From an uncultured Saprospiraceae bacterium (lineage in GTDB: Bacteria > Bacteroidota > Bacteroidia > Chitinophagales > Saprospiraceae): 64,000 nt of DNA. Made by a program: the position numbers and the translations under genes. The notes beneath the pieces were generated by a model that made no database searches, was not told where the DNA came from, and was given only the letters and a program-made list of their open reading frames with translations. Positions 29,623 through 38,962 of the stretch are shown here, piece by piece. Position 1 is the first letter of the stretch. Each line of letters begins with the position of its first letter. The stretch is taken from NCBI GenBank assembly GCA_938015435.1, contig CALLPN010000020.1, positions 62,001 to 126,000 of the forward strand, written 5' to 3'.

Positions 29623-30882
29623 CTAATCTTTAATTTTATCTCGCTCTAACAATTTGTCCAACCAACTACCGCCATCGATATGTTGTGTTAGATCGGCATA
29701 TGGATATGATTCTCTTTGTATACCTTTTATTCTATCAAAATATATTTTATATATTCCGCTACGACCTACAACCCAAGTACTATTTTCATTATCTATAGTG
29801 CTATCTAGGTTAGTAAGATCCCAATTGTTGTCCCAAACCTTTGTAAGCGATACTACCTTTGATTTATCTATGTGATAGGCAAACGCAGTAGCTTCTATTT
29901 CAGGTTCCCAATTGTATTGTTTGTATTGTACACCAGAGATAAAGTCCTCAGTCCAAAGTTCGATTTCTAGCCAAGAGGTAGCCTGATTCTTAAGTCTGTC
30001 TGATACGATTTCAGTTGGATCTGATTTAAGTATTTCTCTTAGTCGTGCTGATGTAGATCGTATCCATTCCAGCTGTAACTTAAGTATGTATTCATCCAAA
30101 TCATCATCACCAAATACGGCATACTCAGCCAGAATCATAGATCTATAATCGGAGTAAGATTTTGTCTTGCTTTTAACTTGTGAAACTATCTTTAATTCTG
30201 ACCTTTCTCTATGTTGGTCAGCAGTAAGAATAATCATACTGTAATCACCATTTCTATTTTTATTAATTTCAACAGAGCTTACACCTATAATACCTTCAGG
30301 ACTTACAACCATTTTAGTACACTTATCGTTTTTACAAATATACTCTGATTTGTATCTACCTAAAAGTCCAAATTTCTCTTGTATTTCTAATGTCCTATTC
30401 GTATGATCAATATTAATATCTACAACTCTACTTCTAATAATTCCAGTAAGCTTGGTTAAGTAATTAGGTGTAGGAGGAATTTTTAAACCTTGCTCATATA
30501 TGATCAGTGGATACTTCGCAGAAGATTCAATATGTTTCCATTCTCCTGAATAAATTTTTCCATCTTTATTTTTACTTTCAGACAAGGTAATGTACCCAGA
30601 AGTACGTTCTTGACTGTCTTCTTCTAACATCTCTAAAGTATCACCTTTTGTTTCTATAGACAAATTGTAGATGTCCGAACTAGAATACATTTTATAAGCT
30701 CCTTTATCATCGCAAATGAGCATTTCAAGCGGAAATATATCATCTAATTGACCATGGTAAATTCTGCAACCCTTGACAGAGCCATGCAATGCTTCATAAT
30801 GATCAATAAGTGATTGAGCAGAGATAGATAACGTGCAGAAGAACGTCAATGCTATAATGATATGTCTAGTTAGATATCTCAC
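29623..30882 (-). CDS. Secreted hypothetical protein inside the Bat operon, 419 aa
   Basis: GTG start sharing one base with the moxR stop (TAGTG), so it is co-translated with moxR. Signal peptide at residues 1-22 (LSISAQ). The mature protein is beta-rich in the first half with two cysteines in CKNDKC, and a helical segment with many charged residues from about 235-300 (EYILKLQLEWIRSTSARL). No family recognised. This position between moxR and DUF58 is normally empty, so it may be a lineage-specific accessory subunit. Confidence 0.75.
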   Translation of the reverse strand: MRYLTRHIIIALTFFCTLSISAQSLIDHYEALHGSVKGCRIYHGQLDDIFPLEMLICDDKGAYKMYSSSDIYNLSIETKGDTLEMLEEDSQERTSGYITLSESKNKDGKIYSGEWKHIESSAKYPLIIYEQGLKIPPTPNYLTKLTGIIRSRVVDINIDHTNRTLEIQEKFGLLGRYKSEYICKNDKCTKMVVSPEGIIGVSSVEINKNRNGDYSMIILTADQHRERSELKIVSQVKSKTKSYSDYRSMILAEYAVFGDDDLDEYILKLQLEWIRSTSARLREILKSDPTEIVSDRLKNQATSWLEIELWTEDFISGVQYKQYNWEPEIEATAFAYHIDKSKVVSLTKVWDNNWDLTNLDSTIDNENSTWVVGRSGIYKIYFDRIKGIQRESYPYADLTQHIDGGSWLDKLLERDKIKD

Positions 30883-31880
30883 TAAGGTACTTGTACAGTA
30901 TTAAGTATTTGTGTTACGATATCATCTTGAGTTATATTCTCTGCTTCGGCCTCGTAAGTAATACCAACACGATGTCTCATTACATCCTTGCAGATGTTAC
31001 GTACATCTTCCGGTGTTACGTATGCTCTCCTTTGTAGGAATGCATAGGCTTTAGCAGCCAATGCAAGATTGATTGTAGCTCTAGGAGACCCTCCATAAGA
31101 AATAAGCGGAGCGATACTACTAAGACCATACTGAGATGGATTACGTGTAGAGAAAACGATGTCTAGGATGTAATTTTCAATCTTATCATCCATGTATATA
31201 CCACGTACAGTGTTTCTTGCCTTTATGATTGTTTCAGGGCTTACAACTGCATTGATCTTTTGTGTAATCTCACCAAGTAGATTTTTACGCATGATGAGCT
31301 TCTCTTCATCTTTGGTAGGGTAACCTATATTGACCTTCAGCATAAATCTATCGATCTGCGCCTCAGGTAATGGATATGTTCCTTCTTGCTCTATAGGATT
31401 CTGAGTAGCAAGTACCAAAAATGGCTCTTCTAGCTTATATGTTTCTTTACCGATAGTTACTTGTCTTTCCTGCATGGCTTCTAAGAGTGCAGATTGTACT
31501 TTGGCTGGAGCTCTGTTAATCTCATCTGCGAGTATGAAGTTAGCGAAGATGGGCCCTTTACGTACAAAGAAGTCATTTTTGGCAGGATTGTAGATCATCG
31601 TACCGATAATATCCGCTGGAAGCAGATCTGGAGTAAACTGTATTCTACTAAATTTTGCGTCTACTGCAGATGATAACGTTTTGATAGCCAGTGTTTTAGC
31701 TAATCCTGGAAGTCCTTCTAATAGAACATGTCCATTAGCTAATAGTCCAATGAGAAGGCGCTCTAGCATATAGTTTTGACCTACGATAACCTTACCTGAT
31801 TCGGCATAAAGTGTCTCTACAAATGCACTGTCTTGGTATACTTGCTGACCTAGTGCTTCTATGTCTACTGATGGTTGCAT
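30882..31880 (-). CDS. MoxR-type AAA+ ATPase
   Basis: 332 aa. Walker A-like GLPGLAKTLAIK near residues 56-67, Walker B ILADEINRAP near 118-127, sensor motif ATQNPIEQEGTYPLPEAQIDRF near 158. AAA_3 plus lid domain, the MoxR family. First gene of the nine-gene Bat operon running to 22542. Probably a chaperone for VWA/DUF58 partners. Cytoplasmic. Confidence 0.93.
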   Translation of the reverse strand: MQPSVDIEALGQQVYQDSAFVETLYAESGKVIVGQNYMLERLLIGLLANGHVLLEGLPGLAKTLAIKTLSSAVDAKFSRIQFTPDLLPADIIGTMIYNPAKNDFFVRKGPIFANFILADEINRAPAKVQSALLEAMQERQVTIGKETYKLEEPFLVLATQNPIEQEGTYPLPEAQIDRFMLKVNIGYPTKDEEKLIMRKNLLGEITQKINAVVSPETIIKARNTVRGIYMDDKIENYILDIVFSTRNPSQYGLSSIAPLISYGGSPRATINLALAAKAYAFLQRRAYVTPEDVRNICKDVMRHRVGITYEAEAENITQDDIVTQILNTVQVP

Positions 31881-31928
31881 ACTTTTCGTTTTATCCTTAA
31901 TAAAGAAAACCCTCGAATACGAAGGTTC

Positions 31929-31936
31929 ACAAAGTT
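31929..31936 (-). promoter_or_regulatory. Candidate -7 box (TAACTTTG) for the Bat operon
   Basis: On the minus strand this reads TAACTTTG, matching TAnnTTTG, about 48 bases before the moxR start. No clear -33 element at the usual spacing. Confidence 0.4.
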
Positions 31937-32216
31937 AATAAATACTATCTCTCACTCTAAATTGATTGTATAGTACATTACAAATATCTTATAATAAGAT
32001 ATCTCAAAGATAAACGAAGCCTTTCGTATGTTGGATGTAGAGATATCTATTTTAACGCATTGTTAACAGAGATATTAGCTTGAAGTAAGTTTTCTTGATA
32101 ATCTAGGGGGTCTAGTGAATAGTAATTATTACTCACTCAATGGCTATATTTTTATCCTTGATGTTGGACTTATAGTAATTAATCATATGTATTTTTTTTC
32201 GATATAATATTATTTC

Positions 32217-32224
32217 TATATTTG
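32217..32224 (+). promoter_or_regulatory. Candidate -7 box (TATATTTG) for the small barrel gene
   Basis: Exact TAnnTTTG match, leaving a leader of about 95 bases. It argues for the ATG at 32325. The rest of the 440-bp divergent gap (31881-32324) shows nothing further. Confidence 0.45.
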
Positions 32225-32324
32225 GGTTAACAAAAAACAGTTTGCATTAGAATGCTTAAAGAGTTCGAAAGATGTGATTTCTGTTTTTTTTAGAAACCAA
32301 TTTTTAAAACTAAATATTAAACAA

Positions 32325-32909
32325 ATGAAAAAATTAATTTTTCCGATTCTACTCATGTTAGTAGGGTTTACTATGAATGCTCAGAAATTTTCTGCGGCAG
32401 GATTTTTAGGGTATAACGTTCCAGCAGGAGGAGGACTTGGAGAAGGTGCTAACCAGATTGATGTGGATGGAGGACTTACTTATGGTATAGACGCCATGTA
32501 TTACTTAAATGAAGACGATCCAAAATTGGGTGTAGGTATATTTTATTTAGCATCTATTCTTGCTGGAGTAGGTGATGACGTAGAGGCTTATGGATTAACA
32601 TCTTTTGGTGTTAAAGGGATCTATCACATGAAAACTGAAGGATTTAGTCCTTTTGGTGGATTAGGATTAGGATTATCTTCATTGGAAACACCGACTATTA
32701 CGTTTACTGATGTTGATGGCAATACACAAACTTCTGGTGGGCAGACATCAAAAGGATTAGCTATAGTTCCTCAGATAGGTATCGCATTTGGTAGTTTCCA
32801 GATTGCAGTAGATTACATCGTTCCTACTATTAATAGTATCGAGGACTTTGAATTAGATGGAGGTGTAGGAAGTACAATTATATCATTAGGATGGAGACAA
32901 AAATTCTAA
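32325..32909 (+). CDS. Small outer-membrane beta-barrel protein
   Basis: 194 aa from the ATG that begins a clear signal peptide (MKKLIFPILLMLVGFTMNAQ). The mature protein has alternating strands with many Gly and aromatic residues (AAGFLGYNVPAGGG, YGIDAMYYL, FSPFGGLGLGLSS) and ends ISLGWRQKF with a terminal Phe, the classic outer-membrane insertion signal. OmpW/OmpA-barrel-like fold, function unknown. It is followed by its own terminator. Confidence 0.82.
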   Translation: MKKLIFPILLMLVGFTMNAQKFSAAGFLGYNVPAGGGLGEGANQIDVDGGLTYGIDAMYYLNEDDPKLGVGIFYLASILAGVGDDVEAYGLTSFGVKGIYHMKTEGFSPFGGLGLGLSSLETPTITFTDVDGNTQTSGGQTSKGLAIVPQIGIAFGSFQIAVDYIVPTINSIEDFELDGGVGSTIISLGWRQKF

Positions 32910-32933
32910 TGTAAATAGATATTAAGTATTATG

Positions 32934-32966
32934 AGCCAGTTGACATTAGTTGACTGGCTTTTTTTA
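32934..32966 (+). terminator. Intrinsic terminator
   Basis: Stem AGCCAGT / ACTGGCT with a 12-base loop, followed by a run of T (32959-32965). Ends the small barrel gene and excludes the in-frame TTG at 32950 as a start for the next gene. Confidence 0.85.
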
Positions 32967-32991
32967 TTTCTCAATTTCATACCTTACGTCG

Positions 32992-33693
32992 ATGCAAGGA
33001 AAAATCTATATGATACCCTGTCCTATCATTGAAAATGGGATATCAAGTCTACCGCCAGCAACTCTAGAGATTTTACATAGTTTAGATCATTTTATAGTAG
33101 AAAGAGCAAGAACTGCCCGTAGGTTTATCAAGGAAAGTGGTCACCCTAAGCCTATAGCTGAGTTAGATATATTTGAACTGGATAAGCATGGAAAGGTAGA
33201 AGGATTGAAGGATTTCGTCTTGAAAGCCAAAAAAGGCTTATCCATCGGTGTGATCTCAGAAGCAGGTTGCCCTGGAGTAGCTGACCCTGGAGCTGAAATA
33301 GTGGCGATTGCCCATAGAGAAGATGTTACGGTGTCACCTTGCGTGGGTCCATCATCGATCTTGTTGGCTCTGATGGCGTCAGGAATGAGTGGGCAGTCTT
33401 TTTGCTTTAATGGCTACTTATCTAATAAAAAACCAGCACTTATAAAGGAGCTAAGAAGTCTAGAATCTAAAGCGAATAAGCTGAAGCAGACACAGATATT
33501 TATGGATGCACCGTATCGAAATGAATTTTTGTTATCGACTTGTAAGGAAGCATTGCGTCCAGATACAAAGTTATGTCTAGCTGTAGATATCAGTGCAAGT
33601 ACGGAATACATTAAGACCAAGAAAGTATCACAGTGGAAATCGTCAGAGTTTAAAGACTTCCATAAAAGACCAGCTATCGTGATGATAGGGTAG
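32992..33693 (+). CDS. Tetrapyrrole-methylase-fold SAM methyltransferase (RsmI-like)
   Basis: 233 aa. Begins MQGKIYMIPCPI, and carries the family motifs ISEAGCPGVADPGAEIV near residues 83-99 and CVGPSSILLALMASG near 113-127. This is the fold of RsmI, which 2'-O-methylates C1402 of 16S rRNA, but the protein is shorter than E. coli RsmI and belongs to the second, Bacteroidota type; the substrate is therefore uncertain. The start is the ATG after the upstream terminator. A hairpin element begins three bases after its stop. Confidence 0.85.
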   Translation: MQGKIYMIPCPIIENGISSLPPATLEILHSLDHFIVERARTARRFIKESGHPKPIAELDIFELDKHGKVEGLKDFVLKAKKGLSIGVISEAGCPGVADPGAEIVAIAHREDVTVSPCVGPSSILLALMASGMSGQSFCFNGYLSNKKPALIKELRSLESKANKLKQTQIFMDAPYRNEFLLSTCKEALRPDTKLCLAVDISASTEYIKTKKVSQWKSSEFKDFHKRPAIVMIG

Positions 33694-33830
33694 TAAGTGT
33701 TTTACCTTAGTAAAACAAGTTCTAGGAGTGGGAGTGTGGCTAAGCAGTGGCTTGTGCAGCAAACACGCGCAGTCGGAGTAGGAATGTAGCTTTTTCGTAG
33801 AAAAAACACATGGACTCCGAAACACTTAAA
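33694..33830 (+). repeat. Stop-proximal hairpin element, related to the 9132 array
   Basis: Right after the stop codon come three hairpins in series: TGTTTTAC/GTAAAACA, then GTGGCTTGTGCAGCAAACAC, then GTAGCTTTTTC/GAAAAAACAC, followed by ATGGACTCC. Order and flanks match a 9132-array unit (hairpin, GGAGTR, GTGGC hairpin, CACATGGRCTCC), but stem bases differ while pairing is kept. Confidence 0.75.
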
Positions 33831-33949
33831 TATCCAGTTAAATCATTTTCCTGCTTGCTCTTTCATTCCATTACCTGTTGTTGACTCTTTACTGAAAACT
33901 AAAGACTGAATGCTGTGGACTGAATACTAGTTAATACAGATTATACAAC

Positions 33950-34078
33950 TTAATGCCGCATATAATTTGCCCCATTAACTTACCTCTTCGTTAAAAATCC
34001 TCGTCGTGACTACGGCCACGCCTACGTTTTTTGCCTTGATTTAAATTAAATGAATTCAAATTATTTATGCGGCATTAA
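33950..34078. repeat. Inverted-repeat-bounded element, 129 bp
   Basis: Arms TTAATGCCGCATATAATTTG (33950-33969) and CAAATTATTTATGCGGCATTAA (34057-34078, given in two parts by its ends) are inverted copies with one two-base gap. The interior has no open frame. Short size and terminal arms are MITE-like, but no target duplication was recognised. Bases 33831-33949 show nothing definite. Confidence 0.6.
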
Positions 34079-34107
34079 ATAACATAAACTGTATAACTGG
34101 CACACTA

Positions 34108-35334
34108 CTACTTGTATTCTATCTCTTCATTTTTGAAAAGCAATGCGAATATGATAAGTACGACGACGGCAAATCCTGCAGGATAGATCCAAATGCTTTC
34201 CCAAACGTGACCGCCACCTTCAATTACAAATTTGTCAGTAATCATACCAGCGATCTTAAATCCTACTAACATACCCACACCGTAAGTCGCCAAAGTAATT
34301 AGCCCTTGAGCTGAACTTTTATATTTTTCTCCAGCCTTGCTATCAGTATATATCTGGCCAGATACAAAGAAGAAATCATAGCAGATACCATGAAGTAAAA
34401 TACCACTGATTAGCATTATAAATAAGCCATCAGAATTACCATAAGCAAAAAGAACATACCTAATCACCCATGCTAACATTCCTATAAGGATCGTTTTCTT
34501 AAATCCATATTTCTTAAAGAAAAATGGTAGGAGGAGCATAAATAATACTTCTGATATCTGTCCTGCTGATGCCCAAGCTGTAGAATTTTCTACTTCCAAT
34601 TCTGTAAGGAATGGACTAAGGTTTTGATAATAAAATGCTAATGGAATACAGATCAAAATGGATGAAATAAAGAATACTAAAAAATTCTTATCCTTCAGTA
34701 ACCCAAGAGCCTCTAATCCTAAGATCTCTGAGATAGATGCAGACTTGTTTCCTTTGTTACTGGGCGGTGTAGCAGGAAGTAAAAAACTAAATATACCTAG
34801 AACTGCTGAGGCAATCGCCACCATCAAAAAAGTGTTTTTTAGCGCTCCACCTTCTATGTTTTGTAGTGAGTCCCATTTAAATCCTAGACTAATGATCCAT
34901 CCAGCCGCTATCCAACCGACAGTACCCCAAACTCTTATTAAAGGAAAATCTTTTGCAGGATCATCCATCTGATTGAAAGATACCGAATTCACTAAGGCCA
35001 GCGTAGGCATGTAGGCAATCATATAACCCAGTACATAAGGGTAGAATACATCGAATGACTCAGCATTGGATAATTGGTACATCAATACAGCTCCGATTAT
35101 ATGAAGCACTCCGAGTATTTTCTCAGCATTAAAATAACGATCTGCAATAAGTCCAATAATAAAAGGCGCAATGATGGCTCCCCAAGATTGAGTTGAAAAT
35201 GCCTGACCAATCTCTCCACCGGAAGCTGAAAGATTATTAGATAGAAAAGTACCTAATGTTACAAACCATCCACCCCAAATGAAAAATTCGAGGAACATCA
35301 TGAATGATAACTTGGCTTTGGTAGTGGATTGCAT
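34108..35334 (-). CDS. Nucleoside:H+ symporter family MFS transporter (NupG-like)
   Basis: 408 aa with about 12 hydrophobic helices. The start MQSTTKAKLSFMMFLEFFIWGGWFV and the segment QAFSTQSWGAIIAPFIIGLIADRYF (quoted here as FIWGGWFVTLG and GLIADRYF) match the nucleoside:proton symporter family. Inner-membrane uptake of nucleosides is the likely role. Monocistronic; the 3' end abuts the inverted-repeat element. The 280-bp region upstream (35335-35614) has only the terminator of the next gene. Confidence 0.87.
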   Translation of the reverse strand: MQSTTKAKLSFMMFLEFFIWGGWFVTLGTFLSNNLSASGGEIGQAFSTQSWGAIIAPFIIGLIADRYFNAEKILGVLHIIGAVLMYQLSNAESFDVFYPYVLGYMIAYMPTLALVNSVSFNQMDDPAKDFPLIRVWGTVGWIAAGWIISLGFKWDSLQNIEGGALKNTFLMVAIASAVLGIFSFLLPATPPSNKGNKSASISEILGLEALGLLKDKNFLVFFISSILICIPLAFYYQNLSPFLTELEVENSTAWASAGQISEVLFMLLLPFFFKKYGFKKTILIGMLAWVIRYVLFAYGNSDGLFIMLISGILLHGICYDFFFVSGQIYTDSKAGEKYKSSAQGLITLATYGVGMLVGFKIAGMITDKFVIEGGGHVWESIWIYPAGFAVVVLIIFALLFKNEEIEYK

Positions 35335-35538
35335 GTTAATTGGTTTTGATAAGTTGAATATATAGAATTATTTGTAGCTAACCATGCTAATTAGTGTTTG
35401 CAAGTCTTACTTTGTCTACTAACAATAGGCGCTTGCATTGCCCAAAAAAGCAAGGTTTAAGAATGCTTATTCGTTATTTTCAATTATTTCGTACTCCGAG
35501 AAGTACTATTCCTTATATAGAAGATGACCTTTCAAAAC

Positions 35539-35570
35539 AAAAAAAGGATACACCAAAGCGGCATATCCTT
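35539..35570 (-). terminator. Intrinsic terminator of the DUF4783 gene
   Basis: On the minus strand AAGGATA / TATCCTT with a 13-base loop, followed by seven T. Lies 45 bases after the DUF4783 stop. Confidence 0.75.
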
Positions 35571-35614
35571 ATAATATCTTAATTAAAACGGATTAATCAA
35601 TCCATGCTGAACAC

Positions 35615-35977
35615 TTAGAAAGTATCAAATCTAACTTCTTGTATTTTGTTACCCTCGAGGTATACAAATATCCTGTAGATGCCATCATCAGTCATCATCT
35701 TAGCTACTTTATATTTTGATCCCTCTCCTGATGAACCACTATGAAGTGATGCTACAGATTTAGGATTTACTTTGGCTAAGAAGTCTTTGATGGTCTTGGT
35801 GGCAGTAGACTTGGACATGATTCGCTGATCATCTTTGATGCAAACCTCAACTTCGTCCATAAGTAGGTCCGTAATAGATTCTATATCTTGTTTTTCTACA
35901 GCCTTGTAGAATGCTTTAGTCTGACTAAATGCCAGTGTGCTTATACTTACTAAAGTCGCGATAAGTAGTGTTTTCAT
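35615..35977 (-). CDS. DUF4783 secreted protein
   Basis: 120 aa. Signal peptide at residues 1-18 (TLAFSQ). The mature part is a single NTF2/cystatin-like domain (FYKAVEKQDIESITDLLMDE, then VKIAKMMTDDGIYRIFVYLEGNKIQEVRF-type ending) matching the Bacteroidota DUF4783 family. Periplasmic, function unknown. Monocistronic, with its own terminator. Confidence 0.85.
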   Translation of the reverse strand: MKTLLIATLVSISTLAFSQTKAFYKAVEKQDIESITDLLMDEVEVCIKDDQRIMSKSTATKTIKDFLAKVNPKSVASLHSGSSGEGSKYKVAKMMTDDGIYRIFVYLEGNKIQEVRFDTF

Positions 35978-36172
35978 AGTGTTTTCATTTTTTGTACCTG
36001 AGTGAAAAATCAGGATTCTTCTATTGCAATCATTGAAGATGTATATCAGTAGAATGATAATACATACTCATATATATACCTTCTTCATTACTAAAAACGA
36101 ACCAAATCGATGATATAGTTCAATTTTAGGGTAATAATAACATATCACCACAATACATTAAGTGCCATACAT

Positions 36173-36180
36173 TACATTTG
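36173..36180 (+). promoter_or_regulatory. Candidate -7 box (TACATTTG) for gpmI
   Basis: TAnnTTTG match 20 bases before the ATG at 36201. If used, transcription begins downstream of the in-frame GTG at 36162 and so supports the ATG start. Confidence 0.45.
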
Positions 36181-36200
36181 CTACTTACAAATCGAAGAAT

Positions 36201-37715
36201 ATGCCAATAACGAATCAAAAAGTAGCGCTAGTAATACTAGATGGATGGGGGAAAGGAGCAGATGACAGCGTCAGTGCAATATCTCAGGCCAATACGCCTA
36301 CAATGGATGGTCTGTATGAAAAGTATCCTAATGCCGAATTGGTGACGTTTGGTGAGAAAGTAGGCCTCCCAGAAGGACAGATTGGCAATTCTGAGGTAGG
36401 ACATATGAATCTAGGTGCGGGCAGAGTAGTATATCAGGAGCTAGCGAGGATCAATAAAGCTGTAAAAGAAGGTGAGCTCAATAATAATGAGGTATTCCAA
36501 GGAATGATCTCACATGCAAAGAGTCATACTAAACGGATTCACCTGATGGGACTAGTCTCGGACGGGGGTGTACATTCGAGCATTGAGCATTTGCTAGGAA
36601 TCTGTGATTTACTGAAAAACGAAGAAGTAGAAGTATACATCCATGTATTTACAGATGGTCGAGATACTCCTCCTGGTAGTGCAAAGACATTTGTCAAAAA
36701 GTTACACGATCATATCGAAGGCTCTAATGCTAGGATCGCTACAATAATAGGACGATTCTACGCTATGGATCGTGACAATAGATGGGAACGTATCAGTAAA
36801 GCATATAATCTACTAGTGAGAGGAATCGGTGACCACTTTGTAGATGCCATGTCTGGAATACAAGCTAGCTATGACGCTGGGATCAATGATGAGTTTGTAG
36901 AGCCAATAGTAGTAGGAAAGCCAGAGATGATGGAAGAACAAGATGCCGTATACTTCATCAACTTTCGAACAGATCGTCCAAGAGAACTAACTCGTGTACT
37001 TACACAAGATGATATGCCTGATCATGGCATGCATAAGCTAAATCTTCACTATGTGACGATGACGAGTTACGATAGTACCTTCAAAGGAGTTCATGTCGTA
37101 TTCACCAAAGATAATCTAAAGCAGACTATAGGCGAAGTACTTTCTCAAGCGGGAAAGACACAGTTGCGTATCGCAGAGACAGAGAAGTATCCACATGTTA
37201 CTTTCTTTTTCAATGGGGGAGAGGAGGAACCTTATAAAGGTGAAGGACGAATAGTTATACCTTCTCCAAAGGTGAAAACGTACGATCTACAACCAGAGAT
37301 GTCAGCTAATGAAGTGACGGAGTCCGCAATAAAGTATATACAAGAAACACATCCGGATTTTATTTGTCTCAATTATGCCAATACAGATATGGTCGGTCAT
37401 ACCGGCATCATGTCTGCGGCGATCGCTTCTGCTGAGGCAGTAGACACTTGCGTAGGTAAATTAGTCGAGGCAGCTACTGCAGATGGATATGAGATGATCA
37501 TTATAGCTGATCATGGCAACGCTGATATCATGAGCTATCCTGATGGTTCTCCACATACGGCACATACACTTTCTATGGTTCCGATGATCGTCGTTACAGA
37601 TAGGTTAGATATCAAAGTGAAAGATGGTAAATTAGGTGATATAGCACCTACTATATTATCGATGGTTGGTGTCGATATTCCAAAGGAAATGACGGGTGAT
37701 GTTTTGATAGGCTAA
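36201..37715 (+). CDS. gpmI: 2,3-bisphosphoglycerate-independent phosphoglycerate mutase
   Basis: 504 aa from ATG. Interconverts 3- and 2-phosphoglycerate in glycolysis using two metal ions (usually Mn). Alkaline-phosphatase-superfamily fold: first metal ligand in LVILDGWGKG (Asp14), catalytic Ser in GNSEVGHMNLGAGR (near residue 62), HVFTDGRDTPP, and C-terminal metal sites in NYANTDMVGHTG and IADHGNAD. All key motifs are intact and length is normal. Monocistronic. Confidence 0.95.
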   Translation: MPITNQKVALVILDGWGKGADDSVSAISQANTPTMDGLYEKYPNAELVTFGEKVGLPEGQIGNSEVGHMNLGAGRVVYQELARINKAVKEGELNNNEVFQGMISHAKSHTKRIHLMGLVSDGGVHSSIEHLLGICDLLKNEEVEVYIHVFTDGRDTPPGSAKTFVKKLHDHIEGSNARIATIIGRFYAMDRDNRWERISKAYNLLVRGIGDHFVDAMSGIQASYDAGINDEFVEPIVVGKPEMMEEQDAVYFINFRTDRPRELTRVLTQDDMPDHGMHKLNLHYVTMTSYDSTFKGVHVVFTKDNLKQTIGEVLSQAGKTQLRIAETEKYPHVTFFFNGGEEEPYKGEGRIVIPSPKVKTYDLQPEMSANEVTESAIKYIQETHPDFICLNYANTDMVGHTGIMSAAIASAEAVDTCVGKLVEAATADGYEMIIIADHGNADIMSYPDGSPHTAHTLSMVPMIVVTDRLDIKVKDGKLGDIAPTILSMVGVDIPKEMTGDVLIG

Positions 37716-37820
37716 TTGGTGAATGAATAAAAAACCTTGAGGATATAGATTACAAGATTAATAAATAACTACCTCAAGTTGCCACCGACATTACTTAAGC
37801 CAAACCAAAACTAAAAATTT

Positions 37821-38636
37821 ATGATTCTTTCCAGTTTGAGATTACGGAATTTTCCTGAAGATAAAAAAGATCAATTCCCGTTTACACTTCCTTTGGTCCA
37901 GAACCTAGAAGAGATTGAATTCGAAAAAAACATTACCTTTTTCGTAGGAGAAAACGGAAGTGGAAAGTCTACCATTCTAGAAGCTATTGCTGCGTATGCT
38001 GAAGTCCCTTTGGCAGGAAGTTTTCGTTTAGAAGATGATGAGTCATTGGCTGCGGCTAACGAACTTGCAAATTACTTACGCCTTTCATATGAAGAAAAAA
38101 CACGCCATGGTTTTTTTGTGCGAGCAGAGGATTTTATTGGATATGCAAGAAGCCTCAAAAAAGAGATTGAATCACTAGACAAGGAGATAGAAGAGATCAA
38201 AGAAAGTTTTACTGGCGGAGATATCAAGCGTGCTATAGGTGCGATCGAAGGTGAGAAAAATAGTTTGATCAATCGATACACTGCTGATATGGAAGCGATG
38301 TCGCATGGTGAAGGTTTTCTCAAGTTCTTTACTTCTAGGATTACTGCCAAAGGCTTATATCTGATTGATGAACCGGAGGCGGCACTTTCGCCTACACGCC
38401 AATTGAGCTTACTTCGGCTGATTATAGAAAAGGTGAAAAAAACAGGATCTCATTTTATCATTGCTACGCATTCTCCGATTATTATGTCCGTGCCTAACTC
38501 AGAAGTATTTTATTTTCAAGATGGTACAATTACAACGAGAGACTATAAAGAAACTGAGCATTATCAATTGACTAAAGCTATACTAGATAACCCAGAGAGT
38601 ATAATGGAAATACTAGGATCAGAGAAAGACGAATAG
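37821..38636 (+). CDS. Small AAA/ABC-type ATPase
   Basis: 271 aa. Walker A GENGSGKST near residues 43-51 and Walker B YLIDEPEAALSPTRQ (Asp-Glu, near residue 179); the signature-like region LSPTRQLSLLRLI follows, with an H-loop ATHSPIIM. A short coiled segment (about 105-140) lies between the halves. Belongs to the stand-alone predicted ATPase family often annotated AAA family ATPase. Cytoplasmic; partner unknown. The spacer after gpmI (105 bp) contains a CTTGAGG/CCTCAAG inverted pair but no clear terminator. Confidence 0.82.
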   Translation: MILSSLRLRNFPEDKKDQFPFTLPLVQNLEEIEFEKNITFFVGENGSGKSTILEAIAAYAEVPLAGSFRLEDDESLAAANELANYLRLSYEEKTRHGFFVRAEDFIGYARSLKKEIESLDKEIEEIKESFTGGDIKRAIGAIEGEKNSLINRYTADMEAMSHGEGFLKFFTSRITAKGLYLIDEPEAALSPTRQLSLLRLIIEKVKKTGSHFIIATHSPIIMSVPNSEVFYFQDGTITTRDYKETEHYQLTKAILDNPESIMEILGSEKDE

Positions 38637-38962
38637 TTTTAATATTGCATACCCCAAAAAAAGTAAGTGATGGTATATTAAGGAACTCTATTCAGTTTTA
38701 TAGAGTTGTTGCCGACGTCCCAAAATGAAGGATTAAAGATATATTGATTGCTTATAATATGATTTTTTTAATCTTGTATTTTTAATCAATATTTTTTTAT
38801 TTGTGACAATCAAAACTACCTTTACCTTTTCAATAGTGGATAAAAAAATAAAGATTAAGTTAATTTTAATGCGCCAAGTTAATATTGGGATGTAATATTT
38901 AAGAAGCAAATAGTTATATCTATTGCTTCCGTTATTATTTTGTAAACAAAAACGAAAGTGTT
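38637..38962. other. Intergenic gap with one hairpin
   Basis: Contains an 8-bp hairpin AACTCTAT / ATAGAGTT (38684-38707) without a T-run, about 50 bases after the ATPase gene. The remainder is AT-rich and I see no frame or promoter box I can trust. Confidence 0.5.

Noticed and set aside
32950-32991. TTG start for the methyltransferase
   Set aside because: It lies inside the terminator of the preceding gene; the ATG at 32992 begins the family's conserved opening.
35394-35582. 62-codon plus-strand frame between the transporter and DUF4783
   Set aside because: No family match, basic and compositionally random, and it runs through the minus-strand terminator.
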